DNA of 59,552 bases from Prevotella sp. (GTDB lineage Bacteria; Bacteroidota; Bacteroidia; Bacteroidales; Bacteroidaceae), in the NCBI GenBank assembly GCA_022773825.1, contig JALFOF010000074.1:1-59552 (forward strand), in the 5' to 3' direction. Positions 17,142 through 25,991 of the stretch are shown here, piece after piece; position 1 is the first letter of the stretch; the number at the start of each line of letters is the position of its first letter. A model generated the notes under the pieces. It made no database searches and had not been told where the DNA came from. It was given only the letters and a program-made list of their open reading frames with translations. The position numbers and the translations under genes are program-made.

Positions 17142-17279
17142 AGTTTTATTGATGATTTGTATGTCAGACAATCGTGGAGCATTTGTTCTGAGCGTATGCA
17201 ATATTGTATATTGGGATGTATGAAAACCAAGCGTTCCAAGGCTATTCTTCTGTGGGGATGTGTGAAAAAGCTCTATCAT
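17142..17279 (-). pseudogene. Possible collapsed DUF3990 gene fused to DUF3791
   Basis: A 46-codon segment read from an ATG overlapping the previous stop by ATGA. Its first residues MIELFHTS resemble the usual DUF3990 start (M-x-L-Y-H-G-S), and LGFHTSQYTILHTL resembles the DUF3990 C-terminal pattern (F-x-T-x5-L-x2-L). This fits an internal deletion of roughly a hundred or more codons that joined the two ends in frame with DUF3791. It could equally be spacer that happens to be open. Confidence 0.3.
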
Positions 17280-17491
17280 GCCAGCACCCCTTTCTCTTTC
17301 ATGTATTCTATGATGTCTTTTACTATGTATGTCCTACTTAACGTGTGTAGTACGTCATAGTGTTTTATGATATAATCCTTAAATATGCCTGACGACTTCA
17401 AACGCTCGTACACGTCTTGGCGTGAGCAATTGAGGCTGTTGGCCACTGCTCCAACGCAGAAAGTGGCAAATTCCAGTTCCTCTTTGTTCAT
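17276..17491 (-). CDS. DUF3791 family small protein (first copy)
   Basis: 71 residues: MNKEELEFATFCVGAVANSL, then a short helix-turn-helix-like part (CSRQDVYERLKSSGIFKDYI) and the family C-terminus HYDVLHTLSRTYIVKDIIEYMKEKGVL. This is the DUF3791 form normally encoded directly upstream of DUF3990 in Bacteroidetes. Its stop overlaps an ATG (ATGA) of the following frame, the junction expected for an intact tripartite module. Function is inferred only from this context (antitoxin-like). It has a good promoter upstream. Confidence 0.8.
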   Translation of the reverse strand: MNKEELEFATFCVGAVANSLNCSRQDVYERLKSSGIFKDYIIKHYDVLHTLSRTYIVKDIIEYMKEKGVLA

Positions 17492-17531
17492 GTTGGCTCC
17501 TTTTGTTGTCGGTATTATTCGTATTCGGTTT

Positions 17532-17562
17532 CAAAGTTAATAATTTTCTGTCATAATGCAAT
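17532..17562 (-). promoter_or_regulatory. Promoter of the DUF3791 pair
   Basis: Minus strand: ATTG (17559-17562), 19 bp, TAACTTTGA (17531-17539), about 40 bp before the start codon. Confidence 0.7.
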
Positions 17563-17691
17563 CGTGTAATATTGTTTTTCTAACAATTTAACATTCACTT
17601 ACCGATGGTTGCATTTGCCGCATGATAATAAAATCCCGTAGCAAAGGAATAGAAAACGAAGAATATATTTCCGTATGTGTTTTTTTTATGC

Positions 17692-17700
17692 TACTTTTGC
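17692..17700 (+). promoter_or_regulatory. Likely -7 box for the RecD/Dda-like helicase gene
   Basis: TACTTTTGC, 40 bp upstream of the start codon, with no good -33 TTTG. A four-codon reading frame (ATG GCA AGA AAA TGA, 17729-17743) ends on the TGA that overlaps the helicase ATG. Confidence 0.6.
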
Positions 17701-17739
17701 AGTCGGATATAAGTATGACAATGTAGTTATGGCAAGAAA

Positions 17740-19227
17740 ATGACGACAACAGAATTTAAGCATATCGTATTGCGGTGTTTCGGCTTCCCCCCTACGGAGG
17801 ACCAGCGCCGTGCGCTCGATGTCTTCACCTCGTTCCTCGCCGCCCGTCAGGGTATGCCGGCTATGATATTGCGCGGCTCCGCGGGTACGGGCAAGACGTC
17901 GCTCGTGGCGGCTATGGTCAAGACATTGGTGTCTTTGAGGCAGAGGGTGGTGCTGATGGCACCTACGGGGCGTGCCGCCAAGGTGTTGTCTCTCAACTGC
18001 TCGCTGCCAGCTACCACCATACACCGCAAGATATACCGCCAGAAGAAGCTGGAGGGAGACTTCAGCCTTGATGCCAATATGCATGTGGACACGCTGTTTG
18101 TGGTGGACGAGGCTTCCATGATAAGCACCATGCCGCAGATGCCTGCCGAGGGTATGCCGGCGTTCATAGGCAACGGCGGCGGGGTGATAGACGACCTCGT
18201 GGCTTACGTGTACTCCGGGCAGGGCTGCCGTCTGATGCTCATTGGCGATGCAGCCCAGTTGCCACCAGTGGGTGAGGACGAGGCACCGGCGTTGCAGGCG
18301 GGGGTGATAGGCTGCTACGGGCTTACCGCGTACGAGTGCGACCTTGCCGAGGTGGTGCGACAGAAGCAGGAGAGCGGCATACTGTGGAACGCCACAATGA
18401 TTCGCAACCTCATAACGCACAATGCGGCGACGGAGCTGCCCAGGATACGTTTTCATGGCTTTGCTGACATAAAGGTGGTGCCGGGCAACGAGCTCGTCGA
18501 TACGCTGGCTGCCAGTTACAGCCGCGTGGGAATAGATGACACTATCGTTATAACGCGCAGCAACAAGCGTGCCACCATATATAATAATGGTATCAGGGTG
18601 CAGGTGGTGGACCAAGAGGACGAGCTCTGCTCAGGAGACAGGCTTATGGTGGTGAAGAACCATTACTTCAACGACGAGAAACCGCCCTCTGACAAGACTG
18701 CTGCCACCCCGGCAGACCAGCAAGAGGGGGAGGCGACGGCTGTGGCGATGCCCTTCATTGCCAACGGCGACATTGCCGTGGTGTGCCGCGTGCGCAACGT
18801 GCGCAGTCTTTATGGATTTCGCTTTGCCGACCTCACGCTGCGGTTCCCTGACTACGACGACTGCGAGATGCAGCTCACCTCCATCCTCGATGTGCTTCAA
18901 ACCGATGCGCCGGCACTGTCGCCTGCTCAGCAGAAGCAGTTGTACGAGGGGGTGATGGAGGACTACATGGACTTGCCACGGAAGGCTGACCGCCTGAAGG
19001 CTGTGCGCGAAGACCCGTACTATAACGCCTTGCAGGTGAAGTTCGCATACGCCGTAACCTGCCACAAGGCGCAGGGCGGGCAGTGGAGACACGTGTATGT
19101 GGATCAGGGGTACATGACAGACGATATGCTAACGCCTGACTACATACACTGGCTTTATACCGCCTTCACCCGTGCCACGGAGACACTGTATCTGGTGAAC
19201 TGGCCGAAGGAGCAGACGGAACAATAG
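17740..19227 (+). CDS. RecD/Dda-like superfamily 1B DNA helicase
   Basis: 495 residues. Walker A GSAGTGKTS (about 46-54), Walker B FVVDEASM (about 119-126), an SF1 motif III region IGDAAQLPPVGEDEAPAL (about 168-185) and the C-terminal UvrD_C_2-like VTCHKAQGGQW and LYTAFTRATETLYLV motifs show a 5'-3' helicase of the RecD/Dda/Pif1 group. It lacks the N-terminal domain of RecD2 and there is no recB or recC nearby. A likely role is in DNA repair or replication restart. Near residues 305-330 a polar insert (PPSDKTAATPADQQEGEAT) looks disordered. It sits alone between divergent and convergent neighbours. Confidence 0.9.
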   Translation: MTTTEFKHIVLRCFGFPPTEDQRRALDVFTSFLAARQGMPAMILRGSAGTGKTSLVAAMVKTLVSLRQRVVLMAPTGRAAKVLSLNCSLPATTIHRKIYRQKKLEGDFSLDANMHVDTLFVVDEASMISTMPQMPAEGMPAFIGNGGGVIDDLVAYVYSGQGCRLMLIGDAAQLPPVGEDEAPALQAGVIGCYGLTAYECDLAEVVRQKQESGILWNATMIRNLITHNAATELPRIRFHGFADIKVVPGNELVDTLAASYSRVGIDDTIVITRSNKRATIYNNGIRVQVVDQEDELCSGDRLMVVKNHYFNDEKPPSDKTAATPADQQEGEATAVAMPFIANGDIAVVCRVRNVRSLYGFRFADLTLRFPDYDDCEMQLTSILDVLQTDAPALSPAQQKQLYEGVMEDYMDLPRKADRLKAVREDPYYNALQVKFAYAVTCHKAQGGQWRHVYVDQGYMTDDMLTPDYIHWLYTAFTRATETLYLVNWPKEQTEQ

Positions 19228-19282
19228 CAAGCAAAAATGTGGCGGCGGTGGCTTCACCGCGCGATGACGCACAACTTACAAT

Positions 19283-19367
19283 TTGAAAGCGCCCATATCA
19301 CATTGCAATATCATAGCGATTGCAGTGTAATATGGGCGCTTTTACCGTGTAAAAGCATAGCTATTGC
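19283..19367. repeat. 22-bp-register palindromic repeat array, 4 units (two strongly diverged)
   Basis: Units in register at 19283, 19305, 19327 and 19349; those at 19305 (GCAATATCATAGCGATTGC) and 19349 (GTAAAAGCATAGCTATTGC) are clear, the other two have been remodelled into the stem of the terminator at 19286-19343. The array lies in the gap between two convergent genes. Confidence 0.7.
19286..19343. terminator. Strong hairpin terminator between helicase and pflA
   Basis: Outer stem AAAGCGCCCATAT / ATATGGGCGCTTT (13 bp), inner stem of CACATTGCAAT with ATTGCAGTGT, followed by TTTTA on the plus strand. It serves the helicase gene and possibly pflA from the other side. The rest of 19228-19486 shows no gene. 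Confidence 0.8.
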
Positions 19368-19486
19368 GGAGGCATGGGGTATTTAACACATCGTAATGAA
19401 AACTGTAAGTAAAAACGGCGGATAAGTTTCAAATCGTAACTTTTATGTGTGTAGCCGCCTTCTGCCGCTGGTATGCCATGCAGTCC

Positions 19487-20209
19487 CTATTGCGTTGGCT
19501 TGTATTGCCCCATCATCTGCCTTATCTCCTTGGTGCGTTCGGGAGTAAGGGGCGGCACGCCTTCGAGGGGGTAGGGTATGCCGAGCTCCTTGTATTTGTA
19601 TGCCCCGAGGGTGTGATAGGGTAAAATCTCTATCTTCTCCACAACGTCATAGCCTGCTACATGCTCGCCGAGGCGGCGCAGCCACTCGTCGTTGTCGGTG
19701 ATGCCGGGCACCACCACATGGCGAATCCATGTGGGTATGCCGCGCTCCTGCAATATGTCGAGGAAGCGCAGGTTGTGCTCTTGTGCCACTCCCGTGAGCT
19801 TTGGGTACAGCTGCGAGTCCATGGTCTTGATGTCGAGGAGCACGAGGTCGGTGTGCTCAAGGGCTTCAAGGGCGCGTGACGTGAGGATGTGTCCGCTGGT
19901 GTCGAGGGCGGTGTGCAGTCCTTCCTCGTGGCAAAGGCGGAAATATTCCGCCACAAACTCCGCCTGCAGCAGTGGCTCGCCGCCCGTCAGGGTTACGCCA
20001 CCTTTCTTTATATAGTTATAGTAGCGCATTGCCTCGTCGCGCAGTTGCGTGGCGGTCATCTCGTATTGGCACTTGCCCTGCGGGTCCCATGTGTCGGGAT
20101 TGTGGCAGAACAGGCAACGCAACGGGCAGCCTTGCATGAAGGCTACGAACCGTATGCCAGGACCGTCAACGGTGCCGAAGGATTCTATGGAGTGGATTCT
20201 TGCAAGCAT
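19487..20209 (-). CDS. pflA: Pyruvate formate-lyase activating enzyme
   Basis: Radical-SAM enzyme that puts the glycyl radical on PflB under anaerobic conditions. 240 residues from the ATG at 20209 (MLARIHSIESFGTVDGPGIRF, the family N-terminus). The iron-sulfur cysteines are C28-x3-C32-x2-C35, followed by GGVTLTGGEPLLQ (about residues 66-78). The frame stays open further upstream to 20314 only because the A/C-rich leader has no stop codons in that frame; that extension is LQP-repeat peptide and not family sequence. It follows pflB on the minus strand. Confidence 0.95.
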   Translation of the reverse strand: MLARIHSIESFGTVDGPGIRFVAFMQGCPLRCLFCHNPDTWDPQGKCQYEMTATQLRDEAMRYYNYIKKGGVTLTGGEPLLQAEFVAEYFRLCHEEGLHTALDTSGHILTSRALEALEHTDLVLLDIKTMDSQLYPKLTGVAQEHNLRFLDILQERGIPTWIRHVVVPGITDNDEWLRRLGEHVAGYDVVEKIEILPYHTLGAYKYKELGIPYPLEGVPPLTPERTKEIRQMMGQYKPTQ

Positions 20210-20215
20210 CTTCTT

Positions 20216-20336
20216 TAGAGGTTGAAGGTTGGAGGTTGAGGGTTGTAGGTCGGAGGTCCTTTGAATTTGAGGTTGGAGGTTGCCCCGTAAGCCCCCATAA
20301 CCTACAACCTCCAACCCTCAACCTCCAACCACAAAG
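20216..20336 (-). repeat. G/T-to-A/C low-complexity leader of pflA
   Basis: Minus strand: G/T arm with GGTTGGAGGTTGAGGGTTG right after the pflB stop (20336 to about 20299), a GGGGGCTTACGGGGC middle, then an A/C arm ending at about 20216, 7 bp before the pflA ATG. The arms pair almost perfectly over about 24 bp apart from a 7-nt bulge, and G/T-arm GG runs spaced 3-5 nt could also form two-layer G-quadruplexes. Confidence 0.85.
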
Positions 20337-20340
20337 ACCC

Positions 20341-22581
20341 TTACATACAGCTGTTAATGGTGCGTGAGAGCACGTCAAGCTGTTGCTCGCGCGTCAGTTT
20401 CACGAAGTTCACGGCGTAGCCGCTGACGCGTATCGTGAGCTGTGGGTACTTCTCTGGGTGCTCCATGGCATCCATCAGCAGCTGGCGGTCGAACACGTTG
20501 ACGTTGAGGTGCTGTCCTCCGTCTGGCTCAAAGTAACCGTCCAACAGGCCAACAAGGTTCTCTGCCTGTGCCTCGCGGTCCTTGCCAAGGGCGGAAGGAG
20601 TGATGGCGAAGGTGTAGGAGATACCGTCCTTAGCATGGTGGAAGGGCAGTTTTGATACGGAAGCCAGTGCTGCTACCGCGCCCTTTATGTCGCGGGCGTT
20701 CATCGGGTTGGCACCCGGTGCGAAAGGAACGCCAGCCTTTCGTCCGTCAGGTGTGGCACCAGTGTTGCGGCCATACACCACGTTGGAGGTGATAGTCAGC
20801 AGACTTTGTGTCGGTATGGCATCGCGGTAGGTGCGGTGCTGGCGCAGGTATTCCATGAATTTCTCTGTCAGCATTACCGCAATCTGGTCGGTTTCGTCGC
20901 AGTTATTGCCAAAGGGCACGTACTCACCCTCTTCTATCTTGTAGTCAACAGCAAGGCCTGTCTCGTCGCGTATGATGCGTATCTTGCAGTTCTTCATGGC
21001 AGCTATGGAGTCTGTCACGATGGATATGCCGGCTATGCCAGTAGCACGTGTACGCTCAACGTCGCCATCGTGGAGCGCCATCTCGAAGGCTTCGTAGTCG
21101 TACTTGTCGTGCATGTAGTGGATAATCTTCAGTGCGTTGACGTAAGTCTTTGCCAACCAGCGCATCATAGCGTCGAAGCGTGGCCAGAACTCCTCGTAGG
21201 TGAGGTAGTCGCCCTCTATCGGCGCGAAGCATGGTGCTACCTGCTTGCCGCTCATTTCGTCACGTCCGCCGTTGATGGCGTAAAGCATACACTTGGCGAG
21301 GTTGGCGCGTGCGCCGAAGAACTGCATCTGCTTGCCTATCTTCATGGGGCTTACGCAGCAGGCAATGCCGTAGTCGTCGCCGAGTTCCGTACGCATGAGG
21401 TCATCGTTCTCGTACTGTATCGCGCTGGTGTCCATTGATACCTTGGCGCAGTATTTCTTCCATGCCTCGGGCAGACGGTGGCTCCATAGCACTGTGAGGT
21501 TTGGCTCAGGAGAGGGCCCCATGTTGTAAAGAGTGTGCAGCAGGCGGTAATCTGTCTTGGTAACCATGGAGCGTCCGTCGATGCCCATGCCTGCCACGGA
21601 GGTGGTAGCCCATATCGGGTCGCCGCTGAAGAGGTCGTTATACTCTGGTGTGCGGAGGAAACGGACGATGCGGAGCTTCATTACCATCTGGTCAATGAGT
21701 TCCTGTGCCTCTGCCTCTGTTATGATACCCTTCTTCAAGTCGCGCTGTATGTAGATGTCGAGGAAGGCTGATACGCGTCCGAGTGACATGGCCGCACCGT
21801 CCTGGTCCTTCACAGCGCCGAGGTAACCGAAGTATGTCCACTGTACTGCCTCACGTGCATTGGTGGCTGGTTTGGTTACATCGAAGCCGTAAGCGGCGCA
21901 CATACGCTCGAAGTCCTTGAGGGCATTAATCTGGTCTGTTATCTCTTCGCGGCAGCGAACAATCTCCTCTGTGAACTCCTGTATGTCGATGCGCTTGTGG
22001 AAACGCTTCTTTTCTTCAATGAGGTTCTTTGTGCCATAGAGGGCAATACGGCGGTAGTCGCCTATGATGCGGCCGCGTCCGTATGCGTCGGGCAGACCTG
22101 TTATGATGTGGGCGTGACGTGCTGCCTTGATGTCATCGTTGTATGCGGAGAACACTCCCTCGTTGTGCGTCTTGCGGTATCTGGTGTATATCTCCTTTGT
22201 CTCGGGGTCAAGCTCGTATCCGTAGGCCATGAGTGCGGCCTGCACCATGCGTATTCCTCCCTTTGGGAATATGCCCCTCTTCAGCGGTGCGTCGGTCTGG
22301 AGGCCTACTATGACCTCGCTCTCCTTGTCAATGTAACCTGCCCCGTAGGTGTCGAGGCTTTGGGGAAGTTTCGTTTCCACATCGTAAACGCCCTTTTCGC
22401 GTTCCACTTCAAACATCTTTGTGAGTATATCCCACAGTTTTCGCGTCCGTTCCGAAGGACCAGCGAGGAAACTCTCGTCCCCGTTGTATGGTTCGTAATT
22501 GTGTTGGATGAAGTCGCGGACATCTATTTCACGTTTCCATGATGTTCCCTTGAAGTCGTTTTGTAGATTCTGAAATTCCAT
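20341..22581 (-). CDS. pflB: Formate C-acetyltransferase (pyruvate formate-lyase)
   Basis: Converts pyruvate and CoA to acetyl-CoA and formate during anaerobic growth. 746 residues, normal for PflB. The catalytic cysteines are adjacent, C408-C409 (IACCVSPM), and the glycyl radical is G721 in RVSGYAVNF near the C-terminus. It forms an operon with pflA, separated by the low-complexity leader, and has a clear promoter. Identification is certain; the organism is therefore probably fermentative and oxygen-sensitive. Confidence 0.98.
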   Translation of the reverse strand: MEFQNLQNDFKGTSWKREIDVRDFIQHNYEPYNGDESFLAGPSERTRKLWDILTKMFEVEREKGVYDVETKLPQSLDTYGAGYIDKESEVIVGLQTDAPLKRGIFPKGGIRMVQAALMAYGYELDPETKEIYTRYRKTHNEGVFSAYNDDIKAARHAHIITGLPDAYGRGRIIGDYRRIALYGTKNLIEEKKRFHKRIDIQEFTEEIVRCREEITDQINALKDFERMCAAYGFDVTKPATNAREAVQWTYFGYLGAVKDQDGAAMSLGRVSAFLDIYIQRDLKKGIITEAEAQELIDQMVMKLRIVRFLRTPEYNDLFSGDPIWATTSVAGMGIDGRSMVTKTDYRLLHTLYNMGPSPEPNLTVLWSHRLPEAWKKYCAKVSMDTSAIQYENDDLMRTELGDDYGIACCVSPMKIGKQMQFFGARANLAKCMLYAINGGRDEMSGKQVAPCFAPIEGDYLTYEEFWPRFDAMMRWLAKTYVNALKIIHYMHDKYDYEAFEMALHDGDVERTRATGIAGISIVTDSIAAMKNCKIRIIRDETGLAVDYKIEEGEYVPFGNNCDETDQIAVMLTEKFMEYLRQHRTYRDAIPTQSLLTITSNVVYGRNTGATPDGRKAGVPFAPGANPMNARDIKGAVAALASVSKLPFHHAKDGISYTFAITPSALGKDREAQAENLVGLLDGYFEPDGGQHLNVNVFDRQLLMDAMEHPEKYPQLTIRVSGYAVNFVKLTREQQLDVLSRTINSCM

Positions 22582-22620
22582 AAATGTTGTGTTATCTCTG
22601 CATTGTTAAAAAATTAGACT

Positions 22621-22653
22621 GCAAAGGTACTGCTTTTTCTTGATATATGCAAT
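22621..22653 (-). promoter_or_regulatory. Promoter of pflB-pflA
   Basis: Minus strand: ATTG (22650-22653), 20 bp, TACCTTTGC (22621-22629), 40 bp before the pflB ATG. Confidence 0.8.
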
Positions 22654-22716
22654 TATTCGATGCCTACTTGTTACATTTGACATGAAATTAGTTATATATT
22701 GAAATGTTGACATTAC

Positions 22717-22752
22717 AAAAAATCCGGGGAATAGCTATTCTCCGGATTTTTT
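22717..22752 (-). terminator. Intrinsic terminator after the FadL-like gene
   Basis: AAAAAATCCGG-(GGAATAGCTATTCT)-CCGGATTTTTT: a GC-rich stem extended by GAATA/TATTC pairing, with six T on the minus strand, 15 bp after the stop codon at 22767. Symmetric, so it may work in both directions. Confidence 0.9.
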
Positions 22753-22766
22753 GCAGTGATATATTC

Positions 22767-24446
22767 TTAGAATCTGTAGCCCAGTGTGACGTTGATTTGG
22801 TGACGGTCGTTCTTTATGGTAGTCGGCGTGCCGATGTTGGTTTGCCCAGCGTTGTCGATGAGGAAGGTGTCGCCGTTGGAGTAAACGCCGTAGGTCTTGA
22901 GGTCATATACTGACTGGAACGGATGGTATTCGCCTTTCTGGGTGGAATACTGGTAGGAAAGGTCGAGGTTGAAGTTCTTTGACAGTACGAAGCCTACGCC
23001 AAAAGTGACGCGGTGCGTGTCTTTCCAGTTCACGTAGTCATACGTTGTGTAGTAGTTGCCGCTGCTGCCATCGTCAGGGTTGGTGTAGATGTCGAACCAT
23101 TTGCTGGCGTCTTCCTTGTACATCGGGCTGACATAGTTGTAGCCTAAGCGTAAGGCTACCTCGGGAACGGGCTTCACTTCCACGCCGAACTTGGCGGTGC
23201 TGACGCCGCGCAGGTTCTCTTTAGTGTTCTGGTCCATGTCGTAGTCAGAAGAGTAGATGCTGTGGTCGTAGTCGTACACGATTTTGTTCTTTATGAAAGA
23301 GTAGTCCGCATACTCGTAGGTAGCACCGATAGCAACCATGTTGTTGATAGTATGACCGAGGGAAACGCCGAACTTCCACGGCGTGGTCATCTTGTATTTG
23401 TAGTCGTAATGATACCCTGACGCATTGTAATACCCCTTATCTCCAAGTGTGAAGTCAGCGTCTGCGCCCATGTCGCCGATGCAGGTGAGGTCATACCACG
23501 TAGGGGTGTGGATGTAAGCTCCTATGCGGAAGGGTGACTCCTCTATCGGACGGAAGATTATTCCGAACTTGATGTCGAAGCCAGTGCCGGTTATTTTGCG
23601 CGTATCAGCTACGTTATGGGTGCCTCTGGGATTGTTGTCCAGGTCTATAAGCCTCTCTGTATAATATGTGTTGTTATCGTAATGCACGTCTTTTAGCCCG
23701 AAAGACACGCCGAGGAAGACACGGTTATTGAAGTTGCCGCTTAAGTTAAAGTCGAACTCACTGATATAACCGCTGTTCTCGTATGTGCCATGATAGGCGT
23801 CGGAGGCACTGTATCCGTCTGCTATCCATGCCCCTCCCATGCCGTCATCGCCACTGTCCATGAGGTCATAGTTTATGACATCATCGTTGACTGCGTCCAT
23901 AAGACTCATGTCATACCATCGTGAATCTTCGCCCTGCTGCCACAGTTTCTTGTCTGGTTGCAGGCTTGCCAGTCTCATAAAGGTCATCTTGTTCAGCGAG
24001 GAAGCCTTGTCAAGAGTGTTTATGGCGTTTGCAATCATGTTGAAATTGCGGCTCTTGTGGTAGTTCACACCGAGGTTGAACCACGACTCTCCGCCACATT
24101 GTGTGGAGTAAACGAAGCCCAGTTGGTTGAAGTCAACGTTGGTAACGCCATCTTTTTTGTTAAGGCTGTTGATGGGAGAGAGGCTTGAATTGTTTGCCGA
24201 GCCGCTTTGTATTGTCACTCCGGCGGATGCTCCCACCCATGATTTGCGGAACAGTCCGATGCCCGCGGGGTTGGTTCCCATCGTTGATATGTCTGCTCCG
24301 AGGGCCTCCATGGCACCTCCCATGCCTATGTAACGTGCCGTACCGTTGAGGTCTTGCGTCGCTATTTGCGCGTTTTCGTATGTCTCTTGCGCCATGGCTG
24401 TTGCCGAAGCGAGGCACAATGTCGCCAATATCAGGTTTTTGTTCAT
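22767..24446 (-). CDS. FadL/OmpP1/TodX-type outer-membrane transport protein
   Basis: 559 residues with a signal peptide (1-19, ending AMAQ) and beta-barrel composition (alternating aromatic residues, final residue Phe after NVTLGYRF). The N-terminal GTARYIGMGGAMEALGADISTMGTNPAGIGLFR is the FadL/TodX hatch signature; these proteins pass hydrophobic compounds across the outer membrane. The substrate is not predictable. It lies 23 bp after the Tyr/Trp/Ser-rich secreted protein gene and is followed by a strong terminator, so the two form one transcript. Confidence 0.88.
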   Translation of the reverse strand: MNKNLILATLCLASATAMAQETYENAQIATQDLNGTARYIGMGGAMEALGADISTMGTNPAGIGLFRKSWVGASAGVTIQSGSANNSSLSPINSLNKKDGVTNVDFNQLGFVYSTQCGGESWFNLGVNYHKSRNFNMIANAINTLDKASSLNKMTFMRLASLQPDKKLWQQGEDSRWYDMSLMDAVNDDVINYDLMDSGDDGMGGAWIADGYSASDAYHGTYENSGYISEFDFNLSGNFNNRVFLGVSFGLKDVHYDNNTYYTERLIDLDNNPRGTHNVADTRKITGTGFDIKFGIIFRPIEESPFRIGAYIHTPTWYDLTCIGDMGADADFTLGDKGYYNASGYHYDYKYKMTTPWKFGVSLGHTINNMVAIGATYEYADYSFIKNKIVYDYDHSIYSSDYDMDQNTKENLRGVSTAKFGVEVKPVPEVALRLGYNYVSPMYKEDASKWFDIYTNPDDGSSGNYYTTYDYVNWKDTHRVTFGVGFVLSKNFNLDLSYQYSTQKGEYHPFQSVYDLKTYGVYSNGDTFLIDNAGQTNIGTPTTIKNDRHQINVTLGYRF

Positions 24447-24469
24447 TGCTGTTTATATTTTATATTGGA

Positions 24470-25465
24470 TTATCTTCTTCCACCACGTCCACCGGTTGAG
24501 CCTCCGCCACCACCGTAAGACCTGCTTCCTCCGCCGCCTATGCTGCTGCCACTGCTGTACGAACGTGAGCTGCCGCTGGAGTAAGAGCTGCGGTTGCTGC
24601 TGCTGTTGTAGCTGCGATTTGCGGACGGTGTGGTGGTGTAGGAGCGTGAACTGCTGTTCGTGTTCTGCCTGTTGCGTGTCGTGGTGCTACTCGTTCTGTT
24701 GCTAGGTGAGCCAGAGTTAGTGTAGCGTCTCGTGCTGTTGGTGCTGTAGTTTCGTGTTGATGTGCCGCTTGTACCCCTTAGCCTGTTCTGCGCTTTGTCC
24801 GCTGTAGCCCAGCGACCGCTGTTGTATCTGCCATTAGAGTAGTACCTCCTTGCCGGCACTGATGGTCTGCTACCATGATAGACAGGACGTCCTCCGCTCC
24901 ATATCGGTCTGTGTACGGGGTGACTGTGCCATGTGTAGCCGAAGCCCCAGCTGTGGTATCCGCCCCAGTAGCCGTACCATCCATGTCCGTAGTGCCACGG
25001 GTCGTAGTAGGAATAATACCACGGGTCATACCAGCGGGAGTGCCAATAGAAGGGGTCATAGTACCATGGGTCGTAGTACCACGGGTCGTTTACGATGAGC
25101 GTAACGTTGTTGTAACCGTCGAAACGCTTCATTTTCATGCTGTTTTCATAATCTTTCCTTGACACCAACACGGAGTCCTGCCCAATGACATCGTTGCCGT
25201 CATTGCTGGTATAGGTATCGCTGGCGCGATAGCGGCGGTTGTATTCGTCCACGTCCCTGATGGAACCAGAGTGGTAAACCGTGTTTGCGTCGGCATCATA
25301 GCCTTGCTGATAGTCGTAGGCCTCTGTCACTTCACTCTCCCGGATGTGCCGTGTGGCTGCCGACGCACTGCCCTTCTTCGGCGTGAAATACATATCATCG
25401 TCTTGCGCCAAGGTGTTGGCGGCAAAAAAAAACGATAGTGCTGTAAGTAAGAAATAACGTGCCAT
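24470..25465 (-). CDS. Secreted Tyr/Trp-rich and Ser/Gly/Arg-rich low-complexity protein
   Basis: 331 residues. Signal peptide 1-20 (ending ANTLAQ), then a polar region (about 21-125). About 127-180 is a run of DPWYYDPWYYDPFYW-like repeats extremely rich in Tyr, Trp, Asp and His, and about 190-331 is a disordered Ser/Thr/Asn/Arg/Gly tail ending GGRGGRR. No catalytic motif is visible. It shares signal peptide, aromatic middle and Gly-Arg-Arg tail with the protein at 12108-13040, so the two may be related. It is first in an operon with the FadL-like barrel. Function unknown. Confidence 0.75.
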   Translation of the reverse strand: MARYFLLTALSFFFAANTLAQDDDMYFTPKKGSASAATRHIRESEVTEAYDYQQGYDADANTVYHSGSIRDVDEYNRRYRASDTYTSNDGNDVIGQDSVLVSRKDYENSMKMKRFDGYNNVTLIVNDPWYYDPWYYDPFYWHSRWYDPWYYSYYDPWHYGHGWYGYWGGYHSWGFGYTWHSHPVHRPIWSGGRPVYHGSRPSVPARRYYSNGRYNSGRWATADKAQNRLRGTSGTSTRNYSTNSTRRYTNSGSPSNRTSSTTTRNRQNTNSSSRSYTTTPSANRSYNSSSNRSSYSSGSSRSYSSGSSIGGGGSRSYGGGGGSTGGRGGRR

Positions 25466-25513
25466 AATCGTTTGTTTTTAAGGGCTGTATTACAGTCCCA
25501 ATGGTTTGATAAT

Positions 25514-25545
25514 GCAAAATTATCAGTATTTTTACTGCAAATATA
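25514..25545 (-). promoter_or_regulatory. Candidate promoter(s) for the 24470-25465 gene
   Basis: Minus strand has two overlapping candidates: TAATTTTGC (25514-25522) and TATATTTGC (25537-25545). Which one is used cannot be decided from sequence. Confidence 0.55.
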
Positions 25546-25588
25546 CGGAAAAACCCTAACAAAACGTAGGTCTTTCCCTATTTTTTTT

Positions 25589-25597
25589 TAACTTTGC
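25589..25597 (+). promoter_or_regulatory. -7 box for prmA
   Basis: TAACTTTGC after an A/T-rich stretch, with no clear -33 box. A start just after it gives prmA an untranslated leader of nearly 390 nt, almost all repeat. Confidence 0.7.
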
Positions 25598-25616
25598 AGT
25601 GAATTTAACATTTGGG

Positions 25617-25988
25617 AGAAGGTTTTAGGTTGAGGGTTTTAGGTTTTAGGTTGTAGGTATTGAGGTTTTAGGTCTAAGGTGTTGAGGTTTTAGGTCGTGG
25701 GTTTTAGGTTTTTGGTCTAAGGTGTTGAGGTCTTAGGGTGTGGGTTTTAGGTCACTTCGCCTTATCAGAAAGACCTCCAACCTTTAACCTTTCACCTCCA
25801 ACCTCTAACCCAAAACCTCCAACCTCTAACCCAAAACCTCCCAACCTCCACCCCAAAACCTCCGACCTCCACCCCAAAACCTCCCAACCTCCACCCCAAA
25901 ACCTCCAACCTCCAACCAAAAACCTCCAACCTCCACCCCCAAACCTCCGACCTCCAACCCAAAACCTCCAACCTATAACCTCAAAAAT
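25617..25988 (+). repeat. G/T-to-A/C low-complexity leader of prmA (longest copy)
   Basis: The whole gap is filled by a G/T arm of GGTTTTAGG and GGTTGAGG words (25617-25749), a loop GGTCACTTCGCC...GACC (25750-25775), and an A/C arm of ACCTCCAACC and CCCAAAACC words (25776-25988) ending at the prmA ATG. The A/C arm has no stop codons in one frame, which runs from 25738 to a TGA at 25993-25995 overlapping the prmA ATG; I do not call it a gene. Confidence 0.9.
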
Positions 25989-25991
25989 AAA

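Noticed and set aside
20210..20314. N-terminal extension of PflA
   Set aside because: Encoded by the A/C leader (LQP repeats); the family N-terminus begins at the ATG at 20209.
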